Assembly: GCA_028023455.1 (NCBI GenBank)
Contig: JAQFVV010006215.1
Span: 124,001 to 188,000, forward strand
Length of the DNA stretch: 64,000 nucleotides
Direction: 5' to 3'
From: Epiperipatus broadwayi
Taxonomy: Eukaryota; Onychophora; Udeonychophora; Euonychophora; Peripatidae
Below the pieces are notes generated by a model, which did no database searches, was not told the DNA's origin, and worked only from the letters and a program-made list of their open reading frames with translations. Made by a program: the position numbers and the translations under genes. Shown piece by piece: positions 35,935-49,412 of this stretch; position 1 is the first letter of the stretch, and each line of letters begins with the position of its first letter.

Positions 35935-37400
35935 TAGCAATTACCAATCTATTGCAGCATATAGATCTGTCCAAGTTTAATTTAGTTTTCTAATTCACCT
36001 CAATATACCTGCAAATTTCATATTCGATCCACCCATTTCACATGTTGTCTGTTTCTAAGTCTCTTGCAATCTCTTGGAATAAAATTTATAACTTCAGCTG
36101 TTCATTTATTATCAAATTTTTTGGGCAATATATCCAGCTCAGCTCAATTTAAGTCTCTTAATTATTTGAATGTCAATGATATCTGTTTGTCTTCTTACCT
36201 AAGTATTACATTTGCAATCTCTTCTTATTACTTCTACATCTTTCAATACTTCATTGAGTGGACTGAAGTCTATGTTTATCTTTTCTGAAGAAGGTCCAAC
36301 TCTCAGATCTCCAAATAAGAGCTGGTAAAAACATCGATTAAAAGTATCCTTTTCAAACATTATATTTCCATTTGATATTAAATTATTTCTATCAAAAAGT
36401 TTTAACCAAGTTCAGTTCTATAATTAATTTTATCCATTATGTTTCCATCTATATTCATAATCTGACCAAGATATTTTTAGTTAATAAATTCTTTTAATTC
36501 ATGAGTATCAATCTGAGAAAATCCATTGAACATTACTTTTTTTAGCATTTGTCTTTAGTCCTACTTTCCTTTGATAATTATTTCAATACTTCCTGAAGTT
36601 GAAAGTATTATCTTGAAAAAATACCCACATTCTCTGCAAAATCTAGATGACATAAATAATCTTTATTTGCATTTTCTCTCTTACTTTCCCATTCTAATCC
36701 ACAAACTATTTCTTATTAAACTGCTGAAAAATGTTTTTAGAGATATGAAATCATTCCATTATACATTTTTCTCAATGTTAATCTTTTTATTATAACCATA
36801 TAATCTAATCTTTGCCATTGCATTTTGATAACTATTCTTTAGAATATGACAATATCTTAAGGTCTATATCTTGATTATTTGGCTCTTTTCGTATAGAATC
36901 AAATGACTTTTTATAATCTACAAATCCAAAACATAGTGGTAACTTATATTTATTGATTCTTTCTATAACTTGTGATCCTTAAAATCACTTTAAATGGAGC
37001 TCATTCTTTTAGTTGATCAGAACCCAAGATTTATGGTAAAGATTTTATATAGAAGTGGTAGATGATGGATAGGTCTGCAATTCCTAATATCTTCTTTATT
37101 ACCATTCTTAAATATAAATATTACATCCACATTCTTCCTAATATCTGATACATCTTTATCATTTACACATTTTCTATATAAATTTTCAACATTTTGTTAT
37201 TTCTTTACCCACGCATTTTAAGATATTCTGGAGCTTTTCCCTTCTTAGACTTAAATGCATGTCTAACTTCTTCATTTTAAATGCTGGAGTTTTCAGAAGA
37301 GTAATAATTGTAGAAGGTACTTTGATTCCTTAATCTTTAATATTATATAATTGAGAGAGCAAATTCCCAGACATATTTACTATGGGTTTTCATTCATTCA
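35935..37400 (-). mobile_element. RTE-type LINE, old copy
   Basis: The plus-strand text follows the young copy's complement from its 3' end ('tccaagtttaatttag', 'tttcacatgttgtctgtttc', 'caatctcttggaata') through the FADD region to 'cttccttcttag…tcttcattttaaatg'. Frames are broken; short plus-strand open frames inside it (36064, 36571) are antisense shadows. It is arranged tail to tail with 33900-35740, 195 bp apart. Confidence 0.75.
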
Positions 37401-39088
37401 CATTTACTTAAAAAATTACTGGAGCAGATCTTTTTTTTTTTTTTTTACATAAAAGTGAATGGTCAGACTTTCAACATAATTAATCATGATATCGATAATA
37501 TACTTTTTTCAATTATCTTTTTTTCCTATAGAAATGTAATAGAAATCTCATCAGAAGATTATGGTTTCTCTAATTGTTTTGGTTCTTTTAAGTCCATATT
37601 AATTTTGGAATCTATACAGTCACTTCTACTTGCCATCTTGTATTTCATATACTCAGGTAAACTTTTCAATCTCTCAACTTTCTGATGCAATATAAAGAAT
37701 GTTTTACAGTTTTTCTTTCTACCACTATTAAATCAATAACTTTCATTTTATTGTTTAAGAATGATACTTTGCAAATTTTCTTAAATTTCATAAAACTTAG
37801 CTTTACACTTAGAAAACATTTTATTATATGAAATATTGTACAATATTATTATAAAAAAGTGAAGAATAAAATGTATAGGCCTTCAACATAACCTAAAGAA
37901 ATGTAATTAATAAATGAGAAAATTCGATTGTATACAGACACCAAAATGAAAAAAATCATGCTGTCATAGAAATTTTATTTAATTTATAAATTTTAATGTT
38001 TATTTATTATTTACATTTTTTTGGATGGTATATAATTGATGTCTTATATATTGTTGCAAGGAATGCCATGGATTCACTGTAAACAAAGATAAAATAAAAA
38101 GCATTATAATTAAAAAGAATGCGATTAGGATAAAATTAGTATTAAAATATAGATTTGTATTTTGTTTAGGATTGTTGTGATAAAAAAAACATATTGAAGT
38201 AATCTATTCACTTCCATTGTCAAAGAAAAATGTGAAAGAGAATGCATGCTTTACATTAATGCATTGACAAAAAATAAAGAATTTAAATTGTAGTGATCTT
38301 TATAAAGATATAATAAGTGTGTAATTACAGACTAGAGTTTTGATAATTTAACATTACTTTAACTCTTTTGCATTGCAGTTATTTTCCACCAAACACTAGT
38401 GACAATTTGAGACAAAATAGTATTTAAATTTTTATTTTTTAATAGAATTCAATAAATTTGATTTGTCTTATTAGAAATCTATACTTACAAATGAAAAATA
38501 TTCTAAAAAATCATATTTAAATAGTTCAAATATAACACATTGGATTACATAAAGATAACAATGTTTTTTGTTTCTACGATAAGCGTTTATTCATTTCCAA
38601 AGAAAATATCAATTTACTTAAACACTGAATAATAAATACCTAAGAAATGCTTTCAACCTAGAAGGCCATATTTATAGTGCTCAAACTTTGTGGCTAACAC
38701 TATTATTGGGAAAAAATTATGTAATGTCTCTTTCCTATTGTTAAGTACACAAGAAAGTTAATTAATGAAATCTTTGTTGTTTAAAGTTTGATCGTAGAAT
38801 CTAAATGAATAATTATAAAATAATCACAAATCTACCAGATACTGTTTTAAAATCAAAATTTGTACTTATAATTAATAAATTATCACTAAAGATCATTTGC
38901 AATCATGGTTTTTTTAGTGTATTGAAGCACTTATTTAATATGAATTTTTTAAAATAAAAATATTTGAAAAAAAACTATAAATGTAAACATGAAAAGAGTT
39001 GTTTCTTTTATTGATTATTATAGAAATACTTTGAAAAATTAATTATAAATATTTAAACAAAGTCCAGAAAATTGCTATGTCTTTGCAG
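37401..39088. other. AT-rich non-coding stretch
   Basis: 37401-37700 may contain further LINE 5' relic but cannot be aligned with confidence; the rest shows no gene or repeat. Confidence 0.4.
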
Positions 39089-39211
39089 TTTGATCAGAAC
39101 AATGACGAAAGCTTACCCAAGTTTGCTTGCACTTTAAGATCAAAGAATAGACCAATCAGAAATCAAATGTTGAAAAAATGCATTCTTGAAGTTTACTGTG
39201 TGAGCTACTGA
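39089..39211 (+). CDS. Weak candidate exon
   Basis: After TATGTCTTTGCAG a frame runs 40 codons to TGA, starting FDQNNDESLPKFACTLRSKN and ending EVYCVSY. Composition is balanced compared with the flanks. It may be chance or part of an unrecognised repeat; no partner exon was found. Confidence 0.2.
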   Translation, partial: FDQNNDESLPKFACTLRSKNRPIRNQMLKKCILEVYCVSY

Positions 39212-39603
39212 CATCTTCAGATTTCTTTTCAGCAAATGATTTATTATTCACAATAATTTACATTTTTATCAGTAAACTGAATTTAAAGAAAAAATATATG
39301 TTAAAAGTAGTTGAAAGAGAATGATTTAAAAAACCGCATTCAATGCTATCACAGTATTTGGTCCTAATCATGGCTGACATTTAATAAGCTAATTGTTCAG
39401 CCAAATATATAAATACTAATGAAAGAGATATAACCATAGACTTTTAAAAAGTTGCGTATTTTCCATGATATAAAGATTTTTTCTAAAAAAGGCATGGTAT
39501 AAAGACAAAATTGAACTATGCCTACATTTAAAACTAGCTTTACTAATCAAAATAAGAGTCATAGATCACATGACCCAATTCTCTTAAGCTTGCAAGATAT
39601 ATT

Positions 39604-40316
39604 AACAATGAGCATTGCCAATTGTTCAACAAGCTTTGTGATAAATGCTTAGCCAGAGAAAGCATTTAAAATATCTCTGTCAGGAACCCCCCCCCAAACC
39701 TCTGACCATGGTTTTGTGTTTTGGCACTCCTCAGAGAGGTGCTAGGATAGGTTCAGACACTAGATCTAAAAATACCAACCCAAAGCCAGCATTTATCTAA
39801 AAGTTATTTATTGAGTGGAAAATCTGAAATTTTCAAACACATACATGATGTCTTCAAACCCAGCTATCCAACTCAAATAGCTATATGGGGCTGAGAGATT
39901 TTCAGCCCCATATAGCTATTTGAGTTGGATAGCTGGGTTTGAAGACATGTAGATGTCTAAAAATTTCAGATTTTCCACTCAATTTTACATTGCTAAGACT
40001 ACTAATATATGATATGGCTGAAGATCTCTCAGTCCCATATAGCTATTTGAGTTGGATAGCTGGGTTTGAAGACATGTAGGTGTCTGAAAATTTCAGATTT
40101 TCCACTCAATAGATAACTTTTAGATAAATGCTGGCCTTGAGTTGGTATTTTTAGATCTAGTGTCTGAATCTATCCTAGAACCTCTCTGAGGAGTGCCAAA
40201 GCATGAAACCATGGTCAGAGTTTTGGGGGGGGGTTCCTGACACCGGTATTTTAAATGCTTTCTCTCGCTAAGCACTCATCACAAAGCTTGTTGAGCAATT
40301 GGCAATGCTCATTGTT
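39604..40316. repeat. Family D three-arm foldback, about 710 bp
   Basis: 'aacaatgagcattgccaatt' at the left is matched by its complement at the right. Inside, 'agctatttgagttggatagc' and neighbours occur three times: inverted at 39858-39900 and direct at 39910-39985 and 40040-40115. A C10 run in one arm and a G9 run in the other are complementary. Each outer arm carries a hammerhead core; the right one is intact. Confidence 0.8.
40181..40220 (+). ncRNA. Type I hammerhead ribozyme motif (family D), intact core
   Basis: Plus strand: CCTCT, CTGAGGA core (40186-40192), stem II GTG/CAT around CCAAAG, GAAA (40205-40208), stem III CC/GG around AT, cleavage triplet GUC (40214-40216), then AGAG pairing with CTCT. 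Every conserved base is present. The mirror copy in the left arm (about 39692-39735, minus) has CTGAGGA and GUC with five helix I pairs, but the G of GAAA is A. Predicted cleavage is after C40216. Confidence 0.62.
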
Positions 40317-43300
40317 TACAGCTTTAATAATGTTTTTATTTTGACTATATTATGTATTGTTAAAAACAAGCAATAATAACGATAAAACATACATATCATA
40401 AATTAAAAACTCAGTGAGTAATAAATGAATATGTTTATGTCTTCAAGCTTTTAAGCCAAGATGCTTAAGACTGGCTTATATATATAAAAGTTCAGTAGAG
40501 AGAAGGTTGGTATCATCCTTTTCTTATCAAAATCTCTGTCATGTGTCAAGGCCTGATCGATCTTAAGACCGCTGTGTAAAATCTGATTGGCTGTCTGAGA
40601 AACAACAGCAGGTGCATGTGAAAGACTAGCAACCTTTCAATTATTACATTTATGTTATGGATAGTAGACTATTTTTTTAATTCTAAAGAAGACTGCCAGA
40701 TGGTCAAAACTCATATTTTAAATAAAAGCACTGTGAACGGTCCATAATGAGGAGAATGTTTTTTTGCATTGATTTAAAAGAAGAATTGCAAATAAGAGTG
40801 GAAGAAAATTTCAACTAATACTTTTTTAAGAATTGATACTGTAACTGATGGAATTGATGATTGCTGTATTCCATTTAAATTGAATTAAGAAGGCCCCAAA
40901 CGTTGGTGCCATTTTGTAATTGATTGAATTAATGAATGCAGGTGATGGTTAGGATGATCAATCTGCTCTGATAAAAAATCTAAAATCTAATTTAAATTAA
41001 TCTAGTCTAGCTCAATCGGTTGCCATTATATAATAAACCATCACAAAGCACAAATAATCTCTCTTAAAGTCTAATTTGTTTAAGCTATATGTGAAACGAA
41101 AGAATAATGAGATTATCTCTCCAGACATCAACAAATCCATCACAATTACAACATAAACTGCACTGAGCAATGAACTCGCATATCATTGCCCTAAACAATA
41201 ATATTTGATTAGGTTAACTACTTGATTATCAATCTAAGGAAAATCAAATCCAATCAATAACTAAAACAGATTCCAATATATATTTTATTAACCTATTATT
41301 ATTGTAGTAATTTAAATCTACTTCATTATTTAAAGATACTGCATTTTATCTCAATGGATAAGCTTCTAAGTACCTATAATTGAAATAAAATAATAGTTTT
41401 TACTTCACCTTTGATTAGTAATTAATTGAGATTGCGCTTTACGCAAAAAAGTGAAGCTTGTCTAACTCTTACAAAGTTATATGGCTTAGCGCTTTCGGAG
41501 ACCTTGAGTCTCCATAATCATAGCCTACTTTTAACTGAAGTTTAGTTGTGGTTTATGTGTATTTTACAAAACATTTTTACATACATACACTATTTAAATA
41601 TCAAAACAAAATAATACTTGACTCAAATATATATATCTAGTTTAATAAACGCTAAATAGAAAGTATAAACATTCGTGTCAATAAGCGATACACAATTCTT
41701 TCTACTTTAATATTTAATTAATAATTTTCTATTGACATCAACTGGTTTTAATATCATTTTATAAACACTTTGAAAATTTATGCACTCTTTTAAATGTTTA
41801 AACAAATTAATCTACGTCTAGTTTACTAAGAAGCTATAAAGTAATATATAAATAATTTATTCATATCTTCCAATAAAGTGATACTTAATTATTGCTTCGT
41901 TTATATGTTAAAATAGAATACTACACGAAAACTTATTAGCTATTTTCTATCTTTATAATGTCCAATCATATTATATAAAAGATATGTTAAGTTTCCATTG
42001 GATGTCCATCGACCTATAATAATAAATATCATCTATTTAAACCTTCAAATAAATGAATATAAAATTGGTTGACAATAATTAAAATATATGATTATAATTT
42101 AGATTTATCCCAATTTAAAGATAATATTCAAGTAAACTATTCAACAAAGTTTGTACTCTTTATTCCAGAGAAGTTTAAAAAAAAAAAAAAAATCTAAGAC
42201 GAGTTATTCTGAACCAACGATAAAGTACGATCTATTTAGATTTTTATGACGGAATCAGACAAACATAGAAATGATTGACTTTGTAATATTAACTAAGATA
42301 AATGATAATATATATATAATATTCGAATGCAAATATAAATATAAAATTCATATGGGAATAAAATAAAATACTAATATGCAAAACATACCATATCTTATAT
42401 TTAGCTCACTTACCAAGCTGAGTTTGAACCTTGTCATTTAAATAGCTAAGTCATCTTATTCAATCCAAATAATAAAAAAAAAATTAAGGGAGTCTTGTCA
42501 TTTGAATCACTCAATTTATTTGATTATATAAAAGAAAATTGGCAAGATTAATAACAAAATACAAAGGAAATTAATTTATTTCAGATTGATTGAATAAATA
42601 AAAATGATAAAATTACTATGTGTATCTCTAAAATGTGCTGCGAAAACAATAACGACATAAAAAAAATGAATGAATGAATGAATGGAGAGACTTTTGGATA
42701 TCTTACTAAATATATATAACAGATACCAAAGATATGAAATAGGATGATATCGAAGCCTATTTGTTGATCAAAATAATAACTGATAAATGAATATGAAATA
42801 ATAGATATATTTGAATCTCTCTGATCATTTTCATTTAATAAATTATATTACTCTTAAAGATAATCTAAATAAAATACAAATCATCCTTTTTAAATATATG
42901 AAAAAAAATTAATATGTGCACATTTTTATATATTAAAAAAAAAAATCATACCATACATAATAGTCTGTCCGTTTTCACTATTTATTTGTCCATTGCAATT
43001 TACCTATCCTCAGTTTCTATGAATGGCGCAAAGAGAAGCTTATTTCTCAGAAAAATTAAGTCAAACTTTATAATGCTTCACTAATAGTCCCTTTTCTTTC
43101 CAAAGAGGAGAGTGCAATTTAATTAGCCTTTTTATGATGCGAATTAATCCAGTTGATCCTCAGTGTTTCTTAGTTTGGGACACAATATTTATCCAAATCC
43201 AACGGTAGTTATACACCAAACTTTAAACCAGAAATATCTTTGTTTTTAAAACTAAAATAGCGGATTTTATATAAAGCATTTTTTTTTTATAGGTTTCCTT

Positions 43301-45172
43301 TTTTTTTTTACATTTTGCTGCCGTTACCCTTTGGAAATCCTTCACAATGCCCTTCAAATGATTGAACGGGCAGATAATTTTAGTTTATTTTTTATGTTTT
43401 ATGGTTTAACAGTTTTTAAAAAAAATATTGAAGAACTTTTATTTATAAGAACATAGAAAATACATCCGTCCGTGGCAATCACAAAAAGATGATAGTCTAC
43501 TCTTCTAGTCTTTTGTGGCTTTTTATAGGTTCTCTTTCTGACATTCTGGTATCATAACAACCACTGAATACTACTCGAATAAAGCTCAAACCAAATAAAA
43601 TTTTTACAGCAGTTTTCACGCAGTTTGTAATGTAAATTTGGAGAAAAAGATACATGAAAATTAAATCCAAATTCGATTAGATTTTTCCTATTATTTTGTA
43701 AACCAAAATACAAAATTGATATAACAACCTTTATTCACTTTATAAACACAAATAATTTACACATATATATTTTTTTAATAATAATATTTTTTTAAATTAA
43801 TTTATAAACAAATATACATAACACAAAAACATTGAATTATATGTAATAATGTTACTGTGGTAACTGCATTAATATACATGAAATATGTAAAATAATATCG
43901 ATCCTATTTAAGTTAACTTTTAGATCATACTAAATTGTTTTCAAAATTTATTTATTTACCTATATGTTTTTCCTGAGTTTGATTATAGCGAATTTATTAT
44001 TTTAAAGCTAGAATCAACAGTAAACAATTCTATTTAAAAGCTTTTAGGCTGCCATGGTGATCAATTTAAATCCATATTTCCAAGATCTTCCATTATCTAT
44101 CTATCAAGCACAAGAAAATCAAACAAGATTAACAAACTTCTTTATTTTATTTTTTTTAAATACCTTGATCATTAATCTGAATATTCACAATACATTGAAA
44201 AACTAGTACAAAAAGTTAGCAATTCACTAGCAAAGTGACATATTTAGCAAAACTGAATAGCAGCAATTTAATTGGTAGGAAAAAAGTTAACGATGTCCTA
44301 AGAAAATAATATAACAAATTAAAATTTAATAAATCTAAAATCAAAATCTATTTTTAAATTCAATCCATCTTTTTATAAACAATCCACTACATTTTTTACT
44401 TGATCTTATTCTTTTTAAATCTTATTTTATTTTTAGAACTTTTATTTAAATTAGAATATTTGTTTGTTAATTGGTGTGGTTTGTAAATTTTTGTAATCAC
44501 TTTTTTACTTAAATTAGAATACAAGTTTGAAATAGATGTTTAAAAAATTTAAATTCAATAGAATTTGTTCAAATTTATTACATAAGTAAGAAATACCAGA
44601 CAAAGCAATTTGGGACTTTAATATTATAGATAGGTGATTTAGTTTCTTAAATATGAAGCAGAGGGTGAAAAAAGTTTGAATATTTTAATATCAAATTTAT
44701 AAACTGTTCTTAGAACCATAACATGTTTTAAGTAAGACTCACAAGAGGGCAGTATATATATATATATTTTGCTTTCAATTTAAAGTTATAAGAATATTTT
44801 AAAATCAAGGTTTAATAAATTTAAATTCAATATAATTTGTTGAAATTTTGTTTGAATATTTTTAAAATCTCTACCAAAGTGATAGGATACAATAATATTT
44901 TAGATGAGCGACCTAGTTTCATAGATATGAAAGAATGGGGATGAAAATTTTGAATATTTTGATATCAAATTTAAAAATTGTCTTAGATATTATATCACTA
45001 TTTTTTAAATAATGAGTGCTATTTTTTTGGTTTCATTTAAATTAAAATAAAAAAAAATTAGTTTATAATATAGTTTTATTAATTAAAAATAAATACATTT
45101 TTTTTCTCAAATAAAAAATATCAAACAATTTTCAACAGAAAAGTAAATTACTTAATGCTTTATTATATATAT
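40317..45172. other. Long non-coding stretch
   Basis: No supported gene. 40675-40720 holds a degraded hammerhead-like segment (gaagactgcc…ggtcaaaac). 41490-41520 has GGAGAC CTTGA GTCTCC, a small perfect hairpin. 43014-43059 follows a good acceptor (TTACCTATCCTCAG) and encodes 14 residues before a stop; too short to call. The rest is AT-rich. Confidence 0.4.
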
Positions 45173-47194
45173 TATAACGATCGAAATGAAAGTGAAGATC
45201 GAATCTAACCGCAAAAACAATATCTGCAACTACCAGGGCGCCATCTAGGCATTTGAGACTAAAAAAATTTATAAATTAGGCAGATACGTGCTGTTAAGAT
45301 TCCACTTTATTTAAATATTCCGATCGTTAGCCCAAGTCACTAGCTCAGCGGAGACGCAGAGATAAAAATCTATATCTTAATTTATATCTTAAATATAAAA
45401 GAATAAAAGCCACTGCCAGAAATTAACACACAAAAATATTTATCTACGCACATATAAAATCATTCTAAATTCGAGGAATAGGTTTAACATTTTTAGATTT
45501 TTATATTACTCTTTAATTGTACATTTACATTAATTTCAATGAGTTTAATATTTTATTTAGATGGTCAAGTATGAATAGACTACATAGATTTGCATTTGAA
45601 AATAAAACATTCTATCCCTATTTAACCTTAGGCTAAATTTCGCAGTCAAACCGGCATCAATCCATCTGATACATTTATGTATTCAATGTAGCATGAAAAT
45701 ACAACAGCACAAATATACTATACTGTCAGGAATGGACATCTGAACAGGATAGTTAGAGAAAACATTGACTCTTGTCCAATACAGGAATATGACGTCTGTA
45801 TAGCAAGAAGAACAATAAAATAAAGACTCCATAGGAAGGGACCGCGATCCTTTTTGCCGACTTACAATCCCATCCATAGGCAAAGGGTTGGTGCAGTGTA
45901 TTCAGCGATTCTGCACGCAGCGAAACTTATACTACATCTACTAATTACACAAATATATCCAATCCATTGACCCAATTCAACAACGACACAAATAACCTAA
46001 GATTACCCTCCCCTAATATAACTTTACAAATCTATATAGCCATTCACGCCCGACTTAAATTTAACATTCAAATACGTTCGCACAAATGCATTTTATGAAA
46101 TTTGTTTTAAAATGTTGAGTACAGATCAGCTGCACAGATTCCACGGTCAAAAACATTCCAAATTAAACACAACCGATCAAAATACAAAGTCCTCGATAAA
46201 CATCACTTGCATAGGGAATATACAAATCCCATTAGCATTCATCGTAAGATGCTTGCAGTGATATCGTTGACATATATTCTAATCGAATGTGAAAACCACC
46301 ACATTATCAACCGCTAACGAATCTATGCAATGTCTATACCCAACCTTAAATTCCCTCATTTAAAATTTAAACAATAAATAATTTATACAATAAGAAAAAA
46401 AAAAATGGAAATGATTTTTATCAATCGGAAAACATATAAAATTAAACATTATTAATTTGATTTTAAACTTAAAAAAAAGTCAGATAGAAGTTCATAAGCT
46501 TGAACGAAAGTTCTTAATTATTTTTCAATTTAGAGTTCATGTCAATTTAGCTTACGGTAGAAGAGTCCAGGTTCCTGTTTTTAATTCCCGCGACGTCTCC
46601 ATTGGAAGATAATGTTCTGGAGGTCTTTTCATTTTATTTTATTTTTTTTAAACAAACAAAAAAAAAATGAGAGAGAACGGTAAGTGCGTCCTACCGTTCT
46701 CATCAAATCAAGTCCGAAAAAACTCTCTGGAACTCAATATTTCTCTTTTTATAGTAAATCTCCAGATTGAATGAACAAAGACGTCACTAATCCAAATTTT
46801 CGTTCGGGTCCGGGCTGAGGCTTGGTGCTTCCATTGGTCAAGCTAATTTCTTTTTATTCTCTTATCTATCTTTCATCAGATCATTTTAATTATACAAGAG
46901 CCCGAAGCTAGCTTGCTTTTCAAACAATTTATAAACAATCATTTCCATTTACAGATTACATTAATTAATACCTGTTTTTATTTTTAAATCTTGTACTTTT
47001 TTATAAAAAAAAGTACGTTCAAATACTTATTTGTTTTTTTTTTTAAAAAAAAATATTTTTAAAGTTTGGCCTCTGTGCGAATGTATATACGTTTAACAAT
47101 ATTTTAATTTTAGCGTTTAGTTTTTTACTTTTATTTGCAAACTTTTAAGTTTTTATTTTAAATAAATGTAATGATATATTTATATATCGTTACA
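45173..47194 (-). mobile_element. 2-kb unit with LTR-like ends, possible solo LTR
   Basis: On the minus strand it begins TGTAACGATATA and ends CGATCGTTATA, short inverted ends of the TG…CA type with one change, flanked by ATATA on both sides. Its interior is clearly less AT-rich than the surroundings (45170-46850), with CpG-containing words and no long ORF. That fits a solo LTR of a Ty3-like element, but the flanking DNA is itself (AT)-rich, so the duplication is weak evidence. The minus frame at 45683-45883 is not recognisable. Confidence 0.3.
46673..46701. other. Perfect 10-bp hairpin
   Basis: GAGAACGGTA (46673-46682), nine-base loop, TACCGTTCTC (46692-46701). A strikingly GC-containing hairpin in an AT-rich setting; role unknown. 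Confidence 0.7.
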
Positions 47195-47865
47195 ATATAT
47201 ATATAAATTTATAACAGAAGTATCTGGTGTTAAATATAAATAATTGTTAATTAATGGTTTTAATTAAAAGTAATTATATAAAGAATAATATATAAAGGTT
47301 TCTTTCATTTGTATAAGATGGAATTAAAAAATGACTTAAAATAATAAAGAATAGAGGACATAAATAATGATAATAGTAAAAGGTATATAATGAAAGAAAT
47401 ATATGTAGATGCTAAAGAAATGTTATTATATTATGAATTAAAATTAAATACTTATAATAATAATGTATATATATATATATTTGCAGATGCTTGATGATGA
47501 CTACAAAGTAGTAGTTGAAACATTGGGAATCTGTATAATGTATTAGAATATATATGGATTCATGAAAATAAAAAAGTTTTTAAAAAGAAAAAAGGGAGAG
47601 AACAATTTTACTGATTTTTTTTATATATGAAAAATATATCAACTATAAATGTCAAATCAATTTAAAATACAATCTAGTTTTACATTTTTATTTACTGTGT
47701 CAATATTAATATGAGATACTTTTTTTAAAAATATTAAATGCTTTTATTTACCATGCACTAAAAATGAAACAAAAAAGTTTCTACAATCATAATTTGGGAT
47801 TTTAGATTTAATTTGAAATAAAAGCATGGAGGTGTGTGTGTCCAGAAATTAATTTAGTCAATCCC
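47195..47865. other. Non-coding stretch
   Basis: AT-rich. 47487-47520 holds a degraded hammerhead-like segment (TTGATGA, a strong GACTAC/GTAGT hairpin, GAAAC) without a legal first core base. Confidence 0.4.
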
Positions 47866-47880
47866 TGACTTAATTAATTT

Positions 47881-48158
47881 AAACAGGCAAAACTCTCTAT
47901 AGTATTGCTACTCAGTGCAAACTAGAGCAATCAATGGATGACAGAAGGCTTGTGCACAAAATCCCCATCTAGTGCCTACTCATCCAATATCCCCAGTCTA
48001 GTTTCTGACTTGTGGCCTTAATCAGTGAGGAGCCTTGGATCTGAGAGCACCGAACCTAGATGACCTGGCTTGCACTGAGTGGCAATATGTATAGAGTTTT
48101 GCCTGTTTTAATAACAGTTAAGGGCAAGCATAAGAAAAGGTGATCATGTGATGCTTAT
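47881..48158 (+). mobile_element. Family A element with perfect 15-bp TSD
   Basis: Flanked by TGACTTAATTAATTT at 47866-47880 and 48159-48173. It starts 'aaacaggcaaaactctc', has the body and the ribozyme segment (minus, core mutated to CTGATTA at about 48030), then inverted 'gcttgcactgagtggcaata', 'gagttttgcctgttt' and the end module 'ggtgatcatgtgatgctta'. The cleanest insertion footprint in the window. Confidence 0.82.
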
Positions 48159-48279
48159 TGACTTAATTAATTTCTGGGCCCCATGATTTTATTTAAAGTT
48201 AAATCTAAAAACCACAATTGTGGTTGAAAAAACAATTATTCTTTTCTTTTTAATACATGGTAAATAAAAACATTTAATA

Positions 48280-49264
48280 CACCTGGGTCTCATTTTATGC
48301 GGATTATTTTAATGCAATTTTGAAGTTATGTGATTCATATTTCTTCTTAATATCATTCATATTTCACTATATTTATTAGATATCAAGACATTTAAATTAT
48401 TAATAACTTATTTTGACTTGAAATACTTTTTTTTTCTTTCAAAAATATAACGTTATATTAGCAGCTAACGTGAATATGGTCTGAAGCTGTATTTAGAATT
48501 TTAGCTTCTATGTAAATAACCGATTTATACTAATGAGCAAATAATAATAATAGATTTATACTTACATATAAAAATATTGCAATAAATATTCAAAAAATTT
48601 AAACTTTTAAACCGTATTTTGTTATATATAACAGAAATAAATAATCTTTTAGATTTTTAAAATAAAAAACGAAGATTTTATAAACTGGAAATAATCTTTC
48701 TAATGATCATGTATAATCTTTTTGTTTTGATTACGATCTCATTTTTTTAAATATAGAAACAGAAAGCCATTAACACAGCACAAAACTAAAAGTGGCACTA
48801 GTTGTACATCATATCTCGAATAAAAATGAAGTGGCTAACAGGTTTTTCTGGGCATAATTGCCAAGAGATTCTTGACTTCGTTTAAGGAAAAGCCACAATA
48901 CATCAAATCATATCCAATCTGATTTCTTACCCGTTTACAAACGAATGCTAGCGGTAAAGATTAAAATAATGTATGAAAAATGTAAAATTAAATACTGTAG
49001 TTAATAAAAAAAGTAAAAAAAGTTTGTCTTGTATTAATTTTTTTCAAATATTTGAAATTTTTTTATTAGTCATACTTTATTTGCTTATTTTTTAAATGTG
49101 AATTTTAAAATAATTTTTCCTTGTTGCTTTGCTTTTATGTGAATTCTGAAAAATACAGAACCTATCCCCCATTTTTCAAGGTAAGTTAAGTCTATTTTTG
49201 TGCGATTTTTTTTAATGCGGGTTTTCTGTGGAACCTATCTACCGCATAAAACGAGACCCAGGTG
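48280..49264. mobile_element. pogo/Tigger-like DNA element, non-autonomous
   Basis: Terminal inverted repeats of 22 bp with one mismatch: CACCTGGGTCTCATTTTATG at 48280 and its complement ending CCCAGGTG at 49264, each bordered by TA (48278-48279, 49265-49266). TA duplication and an end resembling the CAGG…CTCGTTTTAT termini of Tigger elements support the pogo group of Tc1/mariner. The right subterminal 'atgcgggttttctgtggaac' also resembles that group. No DDE transposase frame is seen. A 42-codon minus-strand open stretch (about 48966-48838) ends IMPRKTC; origin unknown. Confidence 0.62.
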
Positions 49265-49412
49265 TATACATTTTTTTATTTCTATTATTACTGAAATTAT
49301 GTATATAAATATATTCTATATAGTCATGGTAATTTATAATTCTCCTGCTCTTTTAATTTAAATTTTTATGAGAAGGTAAATGCTTGGATAAATACCATAT
49401 TTATTAAAGAGA

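Noticed and set aside
43014-43059. Fourteen-codon exon after TTACCTATCCTCAG
   Set aside because: Good acceptor, but the open stretch is too short and has no companion.
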